Assembly: GCA_037126765.1 (NCBI GenBank)
Contig: JBBCBC010000049.1
Span: 434,001 to 498,000 of the forward strand
Direction of reading: 5' to 3'
Length of the DNA stretch: 64,000 bases
From: Stenogyne calaminthoides
Lineage: Eukaryota > Streptophyta > Magnoliopsida > Lamiales > Lamiaceae
Shown here: positions 45,112-58,214 of the stretch, in pieces
Layout of the letters: each line of letters starts with the position of its first letter
How positions within the stretch are numbered: position 1 is the stretch's first letter
Translations under genes and position numbers: made by a program
Notes under the pieces: model-generated
Databases searched by the model: none
Seen by the model: only the letters and a program-made list of their open reading frames with translations
Told to the model about the DNA's origin: nothing

Positions 45112-46094
45112 AGTACCATGTGCACCTAGATGCACATGCAACCCATTGAATTTTAAATTAATACAAAGTGTTTTTAATATATAAAGTAAGATATAAAAGA
45201 TCATTTATAATAAAATGTGCTTTATTTAATTTTAAGAGAAAAATCATTTATTTGCATCAACAAAGTACATTAAGATCCTATTTGTTTAATTTTAAAAAGT
45301 TAAAGGATTTACTTCAACTTGGAAAAACACTATCTATTATAAATAATCTTTTATTTTCTATTTTATAATTTAGAAAAATTTATATTAATTTAAGGAGGAA
45401 AATTTGCTTATTTGCTTCCATAAGTACATTATGATCCTATTTGATTAATTTTAAAAAGTTAATAGAGTTTATATAAACCTCAAAAAAAACTACTTAAAGG
45501 TACACCAAAAATACAAACTTTCATGCGATCTTTGTTCATAGTATTAAATCGACATTATTACACTTATTAATCAGATCATTGTTCTTATAAATTAATATCA
45601 ATAGCATTTCATATTATAATATTAATTTATAATATAATAATATTAGTTGATAAGTGTAAGGGTATTTGTTTATAAAGATAATGGTATAAGTTTCATACTA
45701 TAAATAAATTTCACCTAATACTTACTCTACTAAAAAAAAAATATTTTAAGAATTTATTTATACTTTTAAATAATAGTTTAGGGGTGCCAATGTACCTTAT
45801 CCCTTTTCTTTTTTCTAGACCAACCCTACTTTTAATTTATTTATTTTTGAAGACAACCCTACTTTTTAATATTGAATGGTGCGATTACGAGATTTGAGAT
45901 ATAAACTAATAGAAAAGTCATTTAATCAGTAAAATAAACAATTATTGCTCCAATGCTCCTCAAAGGTGCATTTTAACTCGACACTCTTAAAGTTGTCTAT
46001 TTTATATTTATCTTTAAAATAAAAGGTGTCTATTTTATATTATCTTATTATTATCTATTATCGTATATATTATATTATTTCCATCCGTGTATAT
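45112..46094. other. AT-rich intergenic DNA flanking copy 2
   Basis: Contains copy 3 of the AT-rich palindromic repeat family (about 45,522-45,715). No gene. The 5 bases ATGCT at 46,095-46,099 are the left target duplication of the copia element that follows. Confidence 0.45.
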
Positions 46095-46099
46095 ATGCT

Positions 46100-48182
46100 T
46101 GTTGGTCCCGGCAGAAACAAGTCTTACACGTGTATGGGGAGGAATACACGTGTTGATGTTTTTTAAAACTTTTTTTCTTCGAGGTCACTGGGTCGGGTTG
46201 TTCCGATGATTTGGTCCTCGAGAAGACAGATCGCTCCGAGTCAAAGTCTCATCGAGATGGTGATCCTGAGTCGCTTTTCGAGATACCTCGGGATAATCCC
46301 AACCGAGTCCCGAAGTTTTCAGAGATCCTGAGTTGCTTGGATCAGATAACTAACTTACTGAACCCTCGAAGAGTAAGTTCGGGTTTGGTAACTATCTGTT
46401 CTAGCTACTCGGATGTGCGGAATGGTTGGCCCTTAGTTTATACTGCGTTTTTGTTTTTCTTAAAAAACCTTCATTTTTAATGGAATAATGATTAGGTTGT
46501 GATTCGGTTTATATGCATCTCGGTGGATTGATTCCAACCGAAAAATATCGATTGAAAATATGCTTTTCATAATATATGCCTTGATTAAGCAAAGCAAAAA
46601 CAAAAGCAAAGAACACAACAATTTATAGTGGTTCAAAAACTCAAGCTCCTACGTCCACTCTCTCTGATCTCTTCAGAGAAATTCACTAATCACTTCCTTG
46701 AGCTTTCTGACTACCTCGCGTAGTTTACTTACTCAACTCGGCCCTGAGCTTTGGGATTACTCCACGAGTTTACTTACTCAACCCGACCTTGAGGCTTTTC
46801 GACTACCTCCGTAGTTTACTTTACTCAAACACAAACAAGCTTCCGGACTACCTCTCATGGCTTACTAACTTCACCTCTAGAGCTTTACGACTATCCGGCG
46901 TAGTTTACTAACTCTTTACAACTCCAATCTCACCAACAATCACACTCAAACTACCTTCTAAAGGGTTTGGGGTTTCTTGGTTGGTTTCCAACTAGAATGA
47001 GATATCCTTTACAATAAAGAACAATGTAAAGGCTAGGATATCTCGACTAAGCTTTGGATATATCTTATCAAGCTAGGCTTAGTTTAATGAGCTCTCTTCA
47101 ATATAAAGCACTTGGGAAATTTTTTTGGGTCGAAAGTGCTTCAACTTTGCCGATAAAAGTTTGAGCTCTTGAGTTGCTTTACAAATTTCCTTTAACCTTT
47201 CAATGTAGAAGGTCACAAGTATTTATAGGCATACACCAAGGTCACTCTTGAAAAACTATCCGTTTGAGAGATAACTCCGAGAGTTTCCTCTTATGGTTTG
47301 TGAGAAACGACTATATTTAGGGTTTGACACTCCCTAACACGTTTTAGGCAATAGCCTTTCATGTAGCCGGTCTTCACTTTTTGCGATGCAGGAACTTTGT
47401 ACCCACGACATCTTTTTTCGACATCCTTTGTCGATGTCACAATATGGCATGTTGTCTTTCTCTTTTTGACTTTTTGTCTCCAGTTAAAGGTAGACAACTC
47501 AACGGCTCTGTTGGTTACAATCTCGAAAGGGATATAACCTTAACAACACTTTGTCTTAGTTCCTTTTGTCCCGCACTTTTGAATGTTATGGGCAATATCT
47601 AACTTTCAAAAGGAATCGCGATCTTCGATGTGCATCCTTCAGATAGATATGTTCGATGCCTCGGAACATTCAGTTTATCTCGAGCATTCAAGACATTATC
47701 GAAGTCTTGATGAATTATTGTGCCTTGTATTCTTGATCTTGATTCTTGGTCTTCTTGTATTTGTCTTCAGAGTCTTCAGAGTCTTCAGAGTCTTCTCGAG
47801 TCTTGTGGGTTTCTGAGTCTTGCCGTCTTCGAGTCTTCTGAGATGTCTTGACCGATATAATGAGTCTTCATGCTAAGTCCTGGGCCTCGGGTTTACATCG
47901 AGTCTTCAAGAATTTCTCCAATCGAGACTTCAAAGATCTTAGTTTCATATCGAGTCTTGATTTCTTCGTTTACAATCAAACTTCGTAAACTTCATCGAAG
48001 TTCTTCGTAATCTTCGATCCTAACCTGATCTATATCTGCTGACTATACATTTTGCAGATAACATCCTGAATACTCTAAAAACTGAATCCTAACTCAACTA
48101 TCAAGATTATTCTGAACATGTTATACTCAGGGGTTTTGGGATCTAATCAAAATCATATCTTTATTAAATTCATCTCCCAACA
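46100..48182 (-). repeat. 3' LTR of copia copy 2
   Basis: 2,083 bp with TGTTGG/CCAACA ends. Minus-strand TATAAATA at 47,220-47,227. Decayed U3 tandem repeats at 47,690-47,960, including GTCTTCAGA repeated at 47,764-47,793. Related to, but a different subfamily from, the LTRs of copy 1. Confidence 0.93.
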
Positions 48183-48196
48183 ATTTCCCCTTTTTT
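48183..48196 (-). promoter_or_regulatory. Polypurine tract of copy 2
   Basis: AAAAAAGGGGAAAT on the minus strand, directly before the TGTTGGGAG start of the 3' LTR; same position and make-up as 10,302-10,315. Confidence 0.85.
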
Positions 48197-48614
48197 GATG
48201 ATGCCAAACCTATCTGTTATAAACATATAACCTAAACTCGGTTTAGGTTTTTATCCTATTACAAGATTGGTTTTATTTTCAACAATTTCCTATAAATAAA
48301 TGAGTCTCTTAACAATTAATCTCCCAATAATTTTCATACGGTGAAATCTCACAACCAATTTCTTCAAGAATGAATCTCTTAAAGGATTCATCACCAAATA
48401 CTTAATTTCCAAACAATTTCCCTTAAAACACATAGTTAATTCAGAGACATTATTCAGGCATATCAAATTTAAAAGACATGTAAATAAGATAATGAGATAT
48501 TATCTTTTGAGCATAAATGATAAATTTTCATTGATGATAGGTAGACTGTTACAGGTTACAATGAAACTTTATCTAAACAAAATAAAAAAAAAAAAAAAAA
48601 CATAAAAGATTACA

Positions 48615-51600
48615 TGAATCTTCCCGAGTCTTCATCATCCGAGTCTTCATTCGTTTCTTCAAATTTCTATTTCTTCAATTTGGTTCTTCAAATTTCGTTC
48701 TTCAACCTCATCGCCAGGACTTCTAGGTTGAACATTCCGTGAATATCTCTTCTTGCCATGCATCTTTCTTTGATGATATCCGGATCGTTCTCGCCGTATC
48801 TAACCGAAAGCAAAGATATCGGAGATATTTCGAGAAATGGCTTTCATTAACATACTATTCACCACCGGGAGGAGGGTACACATATGGACCAGGAGGTTAT
48901 CTGACCTTTGCTTCATCCGCAAGATTTATCCAACTCAAGGTACTTCGGATAGAAGGTTAGAGATAATCAATGAAAGCCTCTATTCGATCCGAAGCTCTCC
49001 CCTCTCCACTCTCGAAAGACATCATAGTAGAACCGTATGTTCTCTTTGATTTTTCCCACGCATCGTTGAACCGGACAGCATCCACTGTCAACGCCAAGGG
49101 TCATTTCCCCGCCGCTTTTAAAGGTCCCTCTCCTCTTGCTACAGGAACCTTTCCTAACCCACTCCTTCTTTTTTCGCTTCTTCAAATTTTCTTTTTCCGA
49201 CATCGGGTACACCGTAAATGTATGTTAGCTTTTTTCGCTTTGTTCAACTGGAGTGTTTTCAGAGTGCTTCTAAGATTGAAGACTTTCTTCTTGGGCTCGA
49301 CTAATCTTCAAGATCTAATATCGCCTTTCCTCCTGACGGGTTTAGAAGCCTTTGCTTTTGCTCGGGCTCTTCTATCACCATGCCTTCTTTTTGATGGGCA
49401 ATTCAAGACTGCCCCTGCTTGTTCCAATCCTTCCTCTACCACTCGATTTCTCCATAGCAACTTCCTCGCATTGTTTTTAAGAAACCCGAGTAGATCACCG
49501 CTTTCCACTCTTTTGAACTTAAGCTTCTCGGTGGCTTCAATCTCCTTCTACGGTTTCGCAAGTATCTTTTTCAAGATTTTTAATGACCTTGCCCTTGAGT
49601 ATGTTCCAATAATCACCGAGATCAGCTCGTGTCTTTTCCCTTCTTGGAACCATACCGCGAAGTTTGGAGAGTGTTAGGTCCATGTGATATTGCTTTTTTC
49701 TTTGATTCAACCTCCCCTCCTTATCTCGATCTTACTCTTCCTCGAGCCGCCTAAGGTGGTTCTTCGCCACAGAGAACTCTTTGAAAAATGTGCAAATTGG
49801 CTTGAGAGAGCTTCTTGAACATGTCTGTTATCTTGGTGTGAGCATTGAGCTCATTTCCTCAACAACGATTTTTCACTTATGGCCTCATTCCTCTCCAACC
49901 AACTTTGCTTCTATAGTTTGTATCCGCTCTCGATGCCTTTTCTTGACTCTTCATTCAAATTTCGCCTTTGACCCTCCATCTTGTTTTCTAGCTTTGCTTC
50001 CATGGAGGTCCATTTTAGAGCCATAAAGACTAAAGACCAGCTCAAGAAGTACTCAATCCTTCAATCTTCCGAGATTGGTCACAAAACTTCCTCCATCTCG
50101 AGCAATTCGTTCGATGTTAGCTCAACCTTTCCAATTTCTCCATCAGGGGTGAGATCAATCTCGGGGAGCATTATCGACCGGCAGGCTCTCCCGAGTTGGC
50201 TATTCATCGAAGTCTCGGTCCCAACTCGAGCTTCAGTTTGAATGGGCTTCACCCCGAAGCCAAGGCCCACTGAGCCTCTAGTCTGATATCGACATTACAG
50301 ATTAAAGGTAGGAACTTCAAGATGAACTCGCATAATAATTAATTGTGCAAAGTTACCTCAAGGCTAATCTCACCGAGGATGTTCGGCAAGAAATGACAAA
50401 GATCGCTGAGTCTTTCTCCTTCCGAGATTGACTCTCATCATCCTCTTGTTGGTCCCCATCCCGAGATTTGTCAATGGAGCTCGGGGCACCAACTTCAGAT
50501 TTCTCTCAAACACCTTCTCTTCACAAGCTCATCAAAATCGTAAATTTTCATCCGGAGCTTGGTTTTTTGAACCCCGAGAATTCAGCCGGAAACTATTTGT
50601 CTCCTCGTTCCTGATCTTCCCTCCGAATGAAGCAATATTAAGCATCTCTGGAAGAGTCCGGGTTGAGGATGTCGCTGACCTCAATCAAGAAGATGTCTTG
50701 GAGGTCGCGGAATGAGCTCACCACAGTCAGGTCAAGAATGAAGTTCTCCCTTGCTTTGCCATATTCGGTCTCTTTGGCCTTTCTCCTTTCTCGGAAAGCA
50801 CGGCTCGGGCCATGGAAGGGTCTTTCATGACCACCAGAGCTCTTCAAAGTTCATCGCTCTCGTGCTCAGCCCAGCCTTTCCGAGGTTTGACAGCTCCTCG
50901 GTCTCGATATGACTTGGTTTCGAAGGTGCAGTGGGCGCCTCGCTCATGGGAATATCCGTTTGCTCGAGAACCGAGGGCATATCCTCGCAGGAACTGAGCA
51001 TCTTCAAGGGTTCGAGCAGAGCATATCTCGTGAGGGGAATCAACTTTCTTCGAGGTCTCTGAGGTCCTGGAAAATTTCCCCAGAAAATTGGCTCGAGCTC
51101 AAGAAGTCTCAAGAACCCCGTAGAAGACTTGCTTCCCAGCTGGATCTCAAGCCTTTGAGATACCAGCCAAAAACATAATGACACTTCGTGCGCTTTGACT
51201 CTCAGTCAATCTCCTCGCCTCTACTTTCCATCTTCACATGCATGAGAACCACCATCTCAGATGAGGAGCAAGGGTTTTTCGCTTCTTCAATTTCTCACCC
51301 CGCTCCATCTTCGCTTCCAACAACATCTTCCCGGCTTGTTGGGTTTCCTTTTTCAAGAAATTTCGCAATCGATGATTCTTTCTTCTCTTTCTTTCCTTGA
51401 AAGTCCTATTCGCAAAGAATGGGCTTGAACATCACTTTGGACTTAGGGAATGGAGTTAGCAAAAGATATCCTCCTCCTCACAAAGACATCTCGAATGAAT
51501 GCAATTTTGGTGGCGTGGAGGATTGACATTTTGATAGATATTGCTTCATCATCTCTTTTTTATGACCTTGGCTTGCTCAATCACCACCTTGATCGGATAT

Positions 51601-52180
51601 TTAAGCCAGTTGAAATCCTGGGGGTGAGTCTCATCGCCGCCATCATTCGGAGTTTGGGAGTCTTGCCGAGACTTTCGAAACTTCGAGATCGACTCATGAT
51701 GCACTTTCCCACAATATCCATCAACACTTTATTTATTTAGATGTCGTTTGCTTTGAGCAGAGTTGTCAAACCTAACGTGTTTCTCGGCAACCTTGTCAAG
51801 ATACTCGCTTCCCGTCCCAACATATACAATGAGGATCATCTCCCTATCGCACAACTCAAATACATCGTTGGATGCTTTTGGGACAATATAGAGCTCTCGA
51901 ACAAAAATCCACATATTTCATCGATTGTTCGAGATCGAAATGGAAATTTTAGATTCTATACAATCTTCCTCATCGATTTCCATATTTGCAACAAAACTCT
52001 ATTACCTCACGGGTATACTCCGCTCGTCGACGGCGATTTAGGTTCGGGTGTTCGATTCGCCAATCTGATTAAGTGGGCGCTTCTTTTTAGGTTTGCTTGT
52101 CATTGCTCTCCGGGAGACACCACGTATTCGTACCATGGCTTGTTTATCTCATTAATTTCTCAAAAAATGGTTGGGGCCAT
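48615..52180 (-). pseudogene. Extra ORF downstream of pol (env-position), copy 2
   Basis: Homologue of 10,553-15,627 without the nested LTR. It probably starts at ATG 52,180 (MAPTIFEKLM, matching MTLSVYDKLAI). WIFVRELYIVPKASNDVFEL at 51,914-51,800 matches YVDFVRELYIIPKNLNAIYE of copy 1. FYYDVFREWRGESFGSNRGF at about 49,000 matches the start of the C-terminal block. Frames are broken throughout. The long plus-strand ORF at 48,970-49,677 is its antisense shadow. A likely intron lies at 50,283-50,356. Function unknown. Confidence 0.7.
50283..50356 (-). other. Putative intron in the extra ORF, copy 2
   Basis: Minus strand: TTAGCCTTGAG/GTAACTTTGC donor and GTCGATATCAG/ACTAGAGGCTCAG acceptor, 74 bp. 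It aligns end to end with 12,202-12,281. Confidence 0.45.
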
Positions 52181-52852
52181 TTGAGATTTTGAAGATTGAA
52201 GATTTAGGGTCGGGTTTTTTCGGCAAAGGGATTTTCTTGCGAGAGAATTTTGGGAAGCGAAGGGTTGGATAAAGTTTGGCTTTGAATGGCTTCAAAAGGA
52301 TTAAATAATTTTGAGATCGTGGGAAGTCGTATAAATAGGTGAAAAAGAATCTGCTAAGATTAATCTACGATTAATCGGGTATCTAAAAGGTCGATCCCCA
52401 AAAAGTAAGTCATTATTTTAACTTCATTGGTGATTAAATGTAACAGAGCATTTAATGACTCTTGACCTTCTTAGAATTTCAAAGATCCTACCAAAAACAT
52501 TCCTCGTGTTTTGTATTTATTGCGAATGATTACCGAAGTTTCACTTAAGCAATAAATGTGTCGTGATTCTTCTTCAGACTAATTTTCATCGTCCTTTATC
52601 GGTATTGACCTTGATAAATGCCAAGATGACATCGAAATATCGAATGGGTTCGAAAGACTAAAGAAAATCGACCTTCAAAGAACTGAGTTTCCTCGAGACT
52701 TCCAAAGATTTCCATTTTATCCCGAGCCTCACAAAGAATTACGAGAAAACTTCATGCATCCGATAAACCTTCAATTTTTGATTTTACCTATACACCGGAT
52801 CCAACATCCTTAATTCAACCGAAAGTTCCCGAAATATTGATTCACCAAAGGT
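52181..52852 (-). other. Spacer between RNase H and the extra ORF, copy 2
   Basis: Matches 15,628-16,315 of copy 1. No reading frame stands out. Confidence 0.5.
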
Positions 52853-53958
52853 TTAGTCAAGAAGATATGGCTCGCTTATCGATGAATTTTCTCCATCCTT
52901 ATGTCCTTTTTTATCGACATGATCTCTCGATGAAGTGATGTAACCGATATCCACATCTTTGCATTCGGTCAATAAATACCGATTTTGTGAAATAGCAATG
53001 ACACTATTATTGTCACAAAATATTGGTACTTCATTGGCTACAACTTTATAATCCCTTAATTGCGTATCGAGGCAAAGAATTCGCACCAGCCTTCCCGCAG
53101 CCTTATGATTCACCAAGAGTACTCGTCATATCGAGGTCCGCTTTTCGAAAAACCAAGATATCGGCATTTCCAAGAAATTGGATAAGTTCCTCAGTGGACT
53201 TTGTCAATTTCTGCAACCTCCATAATCAAAGATCCGAGTAACGATTAATTTCAAAGGTTATCATCGGTGGATACCATAATCCTTATTCATGCGGCCTTAA
53301 GATACTTAAAGTATTTTTGGCGACCTCCATGTGACTAGCCTTGGATTAGCTTTGGTATCTTGCACATATCCCAACATCAAATGTTATATCGAGGCCAACT
53401 TGTCACTGTGAGATAGAGCAATGATCCAATGATTCCTCTATAATCAGTATGATTTTTCGATTCGCCTTTCGTAATCAGGATCCATCTTATAGTTAGTATT
53501 TATAGAATTCTAACTGCATTGCAATCGCATAACACCATATTTGACAATCGGATCTAAAGGTGTACTTTTGCCTCGGTTCGATTTAAGATTCCTTCCTTTG
53601 ATTGTTTCACTTGAAGACCTAGAAAGAAATTCATCTCTCCATCATTGACATCTCAAACTTGTCTTTCATCGATTGTTGAAAATTTTTCACACAACTGATG
53701 GTTTGAAGATCCAAAATGATGTCATCAATATATCCTGAACCAAGAAGATATCTTCTCCATCTTCTATCCCGAATGAGAGTTCTATCAACAGATTTCCTTT
53801 GACAAAACCATATGGTCAAGAAGAAACCGAGAAAGAGTATCATACCATGCCTGGTGCTTGCTTAAGACCATACAAAGCTTTTCCAGCCCTTAAACTTGGT
53901 CATTCTGCTTTTGAAACCGGGAGGTTGTTCTACATAAACCTCTTCTTTAAGCACATTG
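52853..53958 (-). pseudogene. Copia RT (partial) and RNase H, copy 2
   Basis: RNase H remnants at 53,480-52,853: QLRDYKVVANEVPIFCDNNS, and WxGCRN-type fragments around 53,220. RT C-terminal half at 53,958-53,530: LSRFLLDHMVLSKE-like, LVQDILMTSF (decayed YVDDI) and KFEMSMMER. Compared with copy 1, the segment equal to 17,408-17,893 is missing: the join at about 53,959 links GAAGAGGTTTATGTAGAACA directly to the linker upstream of RT. This removes the first catalytic Asp region (MDVKSAFLNG), so this RT cannot work. Confidence 0.85.
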
Positions 53959-54269
53959 TTCCTTTCAATAGTATCCTCAACATTTGAAATGTTAGGGTTA
54001 GCTTAGTTCAAGAACTTCGTGGAACAAAGAAAAGGAAAGGAATCATCTTCCTCGTGGGAAATTTATTGAACATTATGGAGACATTTGTTCCCCTTTGGTT
54101 GATAGATTCGGGGAATTTGCCTAAATGTGACCACATCTTCATTGGCATCACATACCGAGTCCGAGGCGGTGTATCGTTTCGATTGGTCACCTTTGGTGTG
54201 TTTGGCTTTCCCGAGTCTCACCATTCTCGAAGTTTCATCCCGAACTTCTTTTCGAGTCCGGTCACCCAA

Positions 54270-55060
54270 TCATAGGATGTGACCGACTTCTTCTTTTTTC
54301 GAGTTGATGGATGATTTGTCATTCTTTTTCAGCTTAACTGGTGATCCTCTTGGTCGTATTTTTCCAAGATCATGTTCCTATTTCCTAACACAAGTAGATT
54401 AAAAAAACACACGAGGTGTTTCTCCACAATAAGAGTCCTACAGCTTGTAAACTCGAAAGTTTTCTTGACTTGAATATCCTAAGAATATTCCTTCATCACT
54501 TTACTATCAAATGTTTTCTTCGATCTTTACCATTATTGTGTATGAAACACTTGCAACCAAACACACGAAAAGAAAAAAAAAAGAGGCTTCCTTTCATTCC
54601 AAAGCTCATAAGGTGTTTTGCCTTGACTCTTGGTCAGCATGGATCCATTCGTGAATAGCATATCTCGACGGCTTCATTGACAAAATCTTTTAGGAATATC
54701 GACCATTTATCATTGTCCTCTACCCTTTTTTCAGAGTCTTGTTCCTTCTTTCAAAGAACACCATTTTTTGTTGTGGGTCCTTGCGGTGATGTTTCATGAG
54801 TAATTTCATTTCTTTGATAATAATCGGATATGATATGATTTATAAATTCGGTTCCCTTATCGGATCCGATTTTTGACCACACCTGATTTTTCTCAATAAT
54901 CGCCTTTTCAAGAATTTCCGGCAGTTTTATTCGAGTCTCTTTCAAAGAGTAAGAAATCTACCCAAGTATATCTTGAGTAGTCATCAACTACTACCAATGT
55001 GTATTTTCGCCATTAGTGCTCAATGGTGTTATAGTAAAAAAAAGATCCATACGTAAAGAA
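54270..55060 (-). pseudogene. Copia integrase, copy 2
   Basis: C-terminal part at 54,640-54,290 (QGKTPYELWNERK-like, VFGCKCFIHNNGK) and catalytic core at 55,040-54,750 (WSKIGSDKGTEFINHIISDY with the second catalytic Asp). Frames are interrupted every 100-200 bp. Confidence 0.8.
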
Positions 55061-55900
55061 TCAAGTATTCTTTTTTCAAGAGAAACATCTATTTTACTTT
55101 TAAAATGATGCTCTAATTTGTTTTCTTTTTGCAGATCCATCAAATATGTTCTTTATCAACACTTCATTTAGAAACCCTCTCACAAGAGCTAATCTTGCAA
55201 GCTTATTCGTGGTTTTGAAATTCAGTGATTCATTCTTTTACGCCATAACCAATCGGTATCGTGGAACTTTTAAGAACCAAACATGTATCTTTAGAGTTGA
55301 ACTACATCAAGAAGATACACATTTTCTAGTACGGTCAAGAATACTTTATGTGAGATATCATCTTTCACATAACATAAGTTCTTAGAGAACTCAACATTAA
55401 AACCCTTATCACATAATTGACTTATTGAAAGCGGAGTTATGCTTCAATCGGGATACATATGAAACACCATGGATATGAATCGAAATAATTTCAAAGTTCC
55501 ATATCCTTGATGTCATCATGGAGTTATCTCCAAAAAGTGATCGAGGGCCTCTTTGTTCAACACGATCCCGCGAGTATCTTCTTGAATCTGTCATATGTCT
55601 TGAGCATCCACCGTCAAGAGATACCATACATCGGGGGCTTTTCATCTCTCTACTATCAGTCTTTATGTGATCTTTAATCACCAAAGTGCCTTGTTTTCTC
55701 TGAAAAAGCAGATCAATTTTAGGTACCCAATTTGTGTAGGGTCCTACAAGGTTAAATTTGTACCTTCGGAACCCAAATCTGCTGACAACTCTAATCACTT
55801 TAGAGTGGTCGATCTGTCTTCCATAAACATCAACATACACATTTACTACTCTTGGGTGCCTTTAGCGGTTTCAGTGTATGAGTGCTAGCCTTTAGCATGA
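55061..55900 (-). pseudogene. Copia protease and integrase zinc-finger region, copy 2
   Basis: Frame 55,840-55,409 reads IRVVSRFGFRRYKFNLVGPY, then SLDGGCSRHMTDSRRYSRD and ISIHIHGVSYVSRLKHNS. The active-site motif is D-G-G here, against D-S/T-G in the family and D-K-G in copy 1. The HHCC region follows down to about 55,090. Confidence 0.82.
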
Positions 55901-56999
55901 ACATGAGCTTTTGAATTTTTCTTTGGTTCAGTCTTTTGTTCATTCTTTTTGGCTTGTCTTGTTGGTCTAAATCTTTGTTGATTTCGGGTTGTAACCTTTT
56001 ACCCATAGGCAATGGGGTTGAGTGTCAGATGAATTTGGGGTCTTCAAGATATCGAGGACTAGGTCTCTTCGATTGAGAATGTCGGTGAGTGTTTCTCTTC
56101 CGAAGATTCCTCTGATAGTTGATGTAGATCCTTTCGGTTTGCATTCTTAGCCCGAGGCTTGAAGTATTTCGGCTTTAAATTTTCGAATCCAGTGCTCGGG
56201 TTTTAAGCCTTCACCGGTTTTGGGCTTTCCCTACGATCATTCAGTTTTTTTCAAAAACCATGGGTCCTTTTTCATCTACAACCTTGGGCATTTCTTCATT
56301 TTGAAGTGTGGGTGCATTTGGTTTTACAAAGATTGTCTTCTTTTTTACTTGACGCGACATTCAAATGACCTTGTGAGGTTACACAGAATGTATCCCAATC
56401 CATTTTATAGTGGCAAGATCTCTGGTAACTCTGAATTTCATCTATTACTTTTGAGATCAATTGATAAGTTAGTTAATTCATGCACTATCTCACCCCGATT
56501 CTGTAGAGTTTCATGCTTCTCGGAGAGGTCATTATTGAACTTAGTTACGATCATTTGAATCTCTTTGGATTTCTCTAGCTTTTCGATTAGGGACACTATC
56601 AGCTTCTCTTTCTCTCTCGAGAGTTGTACTTTCGAACATCCGATTCATCGGTAGCTCCCGTTAATTAAAAGTGATTTGATATTGCTAAAGTCTTTCCATT
56701 TTAGATTTTCGACTTTCGGTTCTTTATTCTCTTGAGTTTTTCATTTTGAGTTCTTGTAAAAGATGGCATAGTCCTTCATTAGACTCTCGAAAAAAAGAAT
56801 CCATCGGTCAAAAATAGTTTTTCTGAGTTGAACTTGACAACTCTTGTGCTAGTGTAGAGACAACAACAGGAAAAAGAGTTTACCTCCTCAACGGCCATCA
56901 GAGCGAGATGTCATCACTTTCCTTTGTTTGAGAATATTTCATCTGAAAGAGCTAGATCTCTCCTCGAATGTTCTTCTTCTGCAACCATAGCCTTTTGCT
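55901..56999 (-). pseudogene. Gag-pol linker of copy 2, frames disrupted
   Basis: Homologous to 21,412-22,465. Short Lys-rich fragments (KDLDQQDKPKRMNKRLNQRK at 55,830-56,012) in changing frames. Confidence 0.55.
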
Positions 57000-58091
57000 A
57001 GAGAACTTCTTGTCTCTCTTTTAGTTTGCCTTTCTCTTCTCTAAAGCACTTTGAGATCACGGACAATCATCTTGGGAAGTGACCTTCTTTTTAGCAATTA
57101 TAATCTGTTGGCATCATCATCCGATCGGGACTTTCTTCTTTGGACTTGGTCCTTCTTTACGGATGAAGATCCCTCGGCTTCAAGTCCTTCTTCTTCTCGG
57201 TTAATATGTCCTCGGGTTTTTACGGTACACCTGTGATTCTTGTAATAGTTTTGTATTTTCCATATCATTATTAAGTCTTTCAAACCTCCTTTGCCATCGG
57301 TCTTAGCTTATCCTCAAGCTCATCGATTTTTTTAGGGGGAGTTCTCGAACTCTCTAGTTTTCTGAGTTTTATCCTTGCTTTTAAAAGCCACATTTTTACT
57401 AGATGATGAATCATCTTTGGTGTCGACCTTTTTGGATTTCTTATCAATTACAAACTCATAGGCCTTTTCGGAGAAGACTTGTTGGTATGGCATTGAATTA
57501 ATATTTTTGGTGTTTTCAATCACCCTTTGCATGTATATCCCATTTCTTAGAAAGACCTCTAAGAATTTTCAATCAAAACTTCTCTCTGTGGATATTTCTT
57601 TCCAAAGTGCATTTAGATCATTCATAATACTTAGTGAATCGACTTCTAATTTGTCAATAGATTCACCTTCTTCCATTCAAAAATTATCAAACTTTCAATT
57701 ACAAGCTGAAAGTTTGTTTTCTTTTGATATGATCTCGTGCCTTGCACAAGATCTGATAGTGTATCCCAAATTTCTTTAGCAAGATGTTTCGATGACCGAG
57801 ATCATTCCCATCACACCATCATCAATTTCTTTGTATACCAGTGTGTCTTTAGCTATATAGTCTAGATTATTCTTTTCTCTCCTCGAAGTCGATTTGGTCA
57901 TCGGACTTAGGAAATTTCGCTCTAGGATCGTTTTCTCATTTACGTTTCTCTGGGATTCACCACGATAAGGTGGAATGGCCTTCAGACCGCTCTCCGCGTT
58001 GTTCATGTTTAGAACACGGTGAGCCTTTGCATTCTCGGGTCTCCTAAATCATAGTTCTTCTCGAGAACATGGGAAGTTTCTTAGAAGACAT
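57000..58091 (-). pseudogene. Gag, copy 2
   Basis: Probable start ATG at 58,091 (MSSKKLPMFSR). The capsid part includes EKNNLDYIAKDTLVYKEIDD and VMGMISVIETSC (58,006-57,776), typical of SIRE-type Gag, then TKNINSMPYQQVFSEKAYEF (57,532-57,332) and a Lys-rich linker. The zinc knuckle region (about 57,110-57,080) is degraded. Copy 1 lacks the first part, so this copy documents what was deleted there. Confidence 0.82.
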
Positions 58092-58201
58092 TTTATCCGA
58101 GTCTTTTAAAATTTGACAAATAAGATCGATTCGGATAGACCGCAAGTATTTTTAGAAAATAAAACTTTTGGTCAACAAAGCGTGTGGTCAAGTTGAACCC
58201 C

Positions 58202-58213
58202 GCTCCGATACCA
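58202..58213 (-). promoter_or_regulatory. Primer-binding site of copy 2
   Basis: Minus strand TGGTATCGGAGC, one mismatch from TGGTATCAGAGC, the complement of the 3' end of plant initiator tRNA-Met. It lies one base inside the 5' LTR end. The mismatch (CAG to CGG) is of the same kind as the copy-specific changes seen elsewhere. Confidence 0.88.
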
Positions 58214-58214
58214 A

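Noticed and set aside
48970..49677. Plus-strand ORF of 235 residues, the longest plus ORF in copy 2
   Set aside because: Antisense of the extra ORF, which is on the minus strand in both copies. It has no recognisable motif and no counterpart in copy 1.
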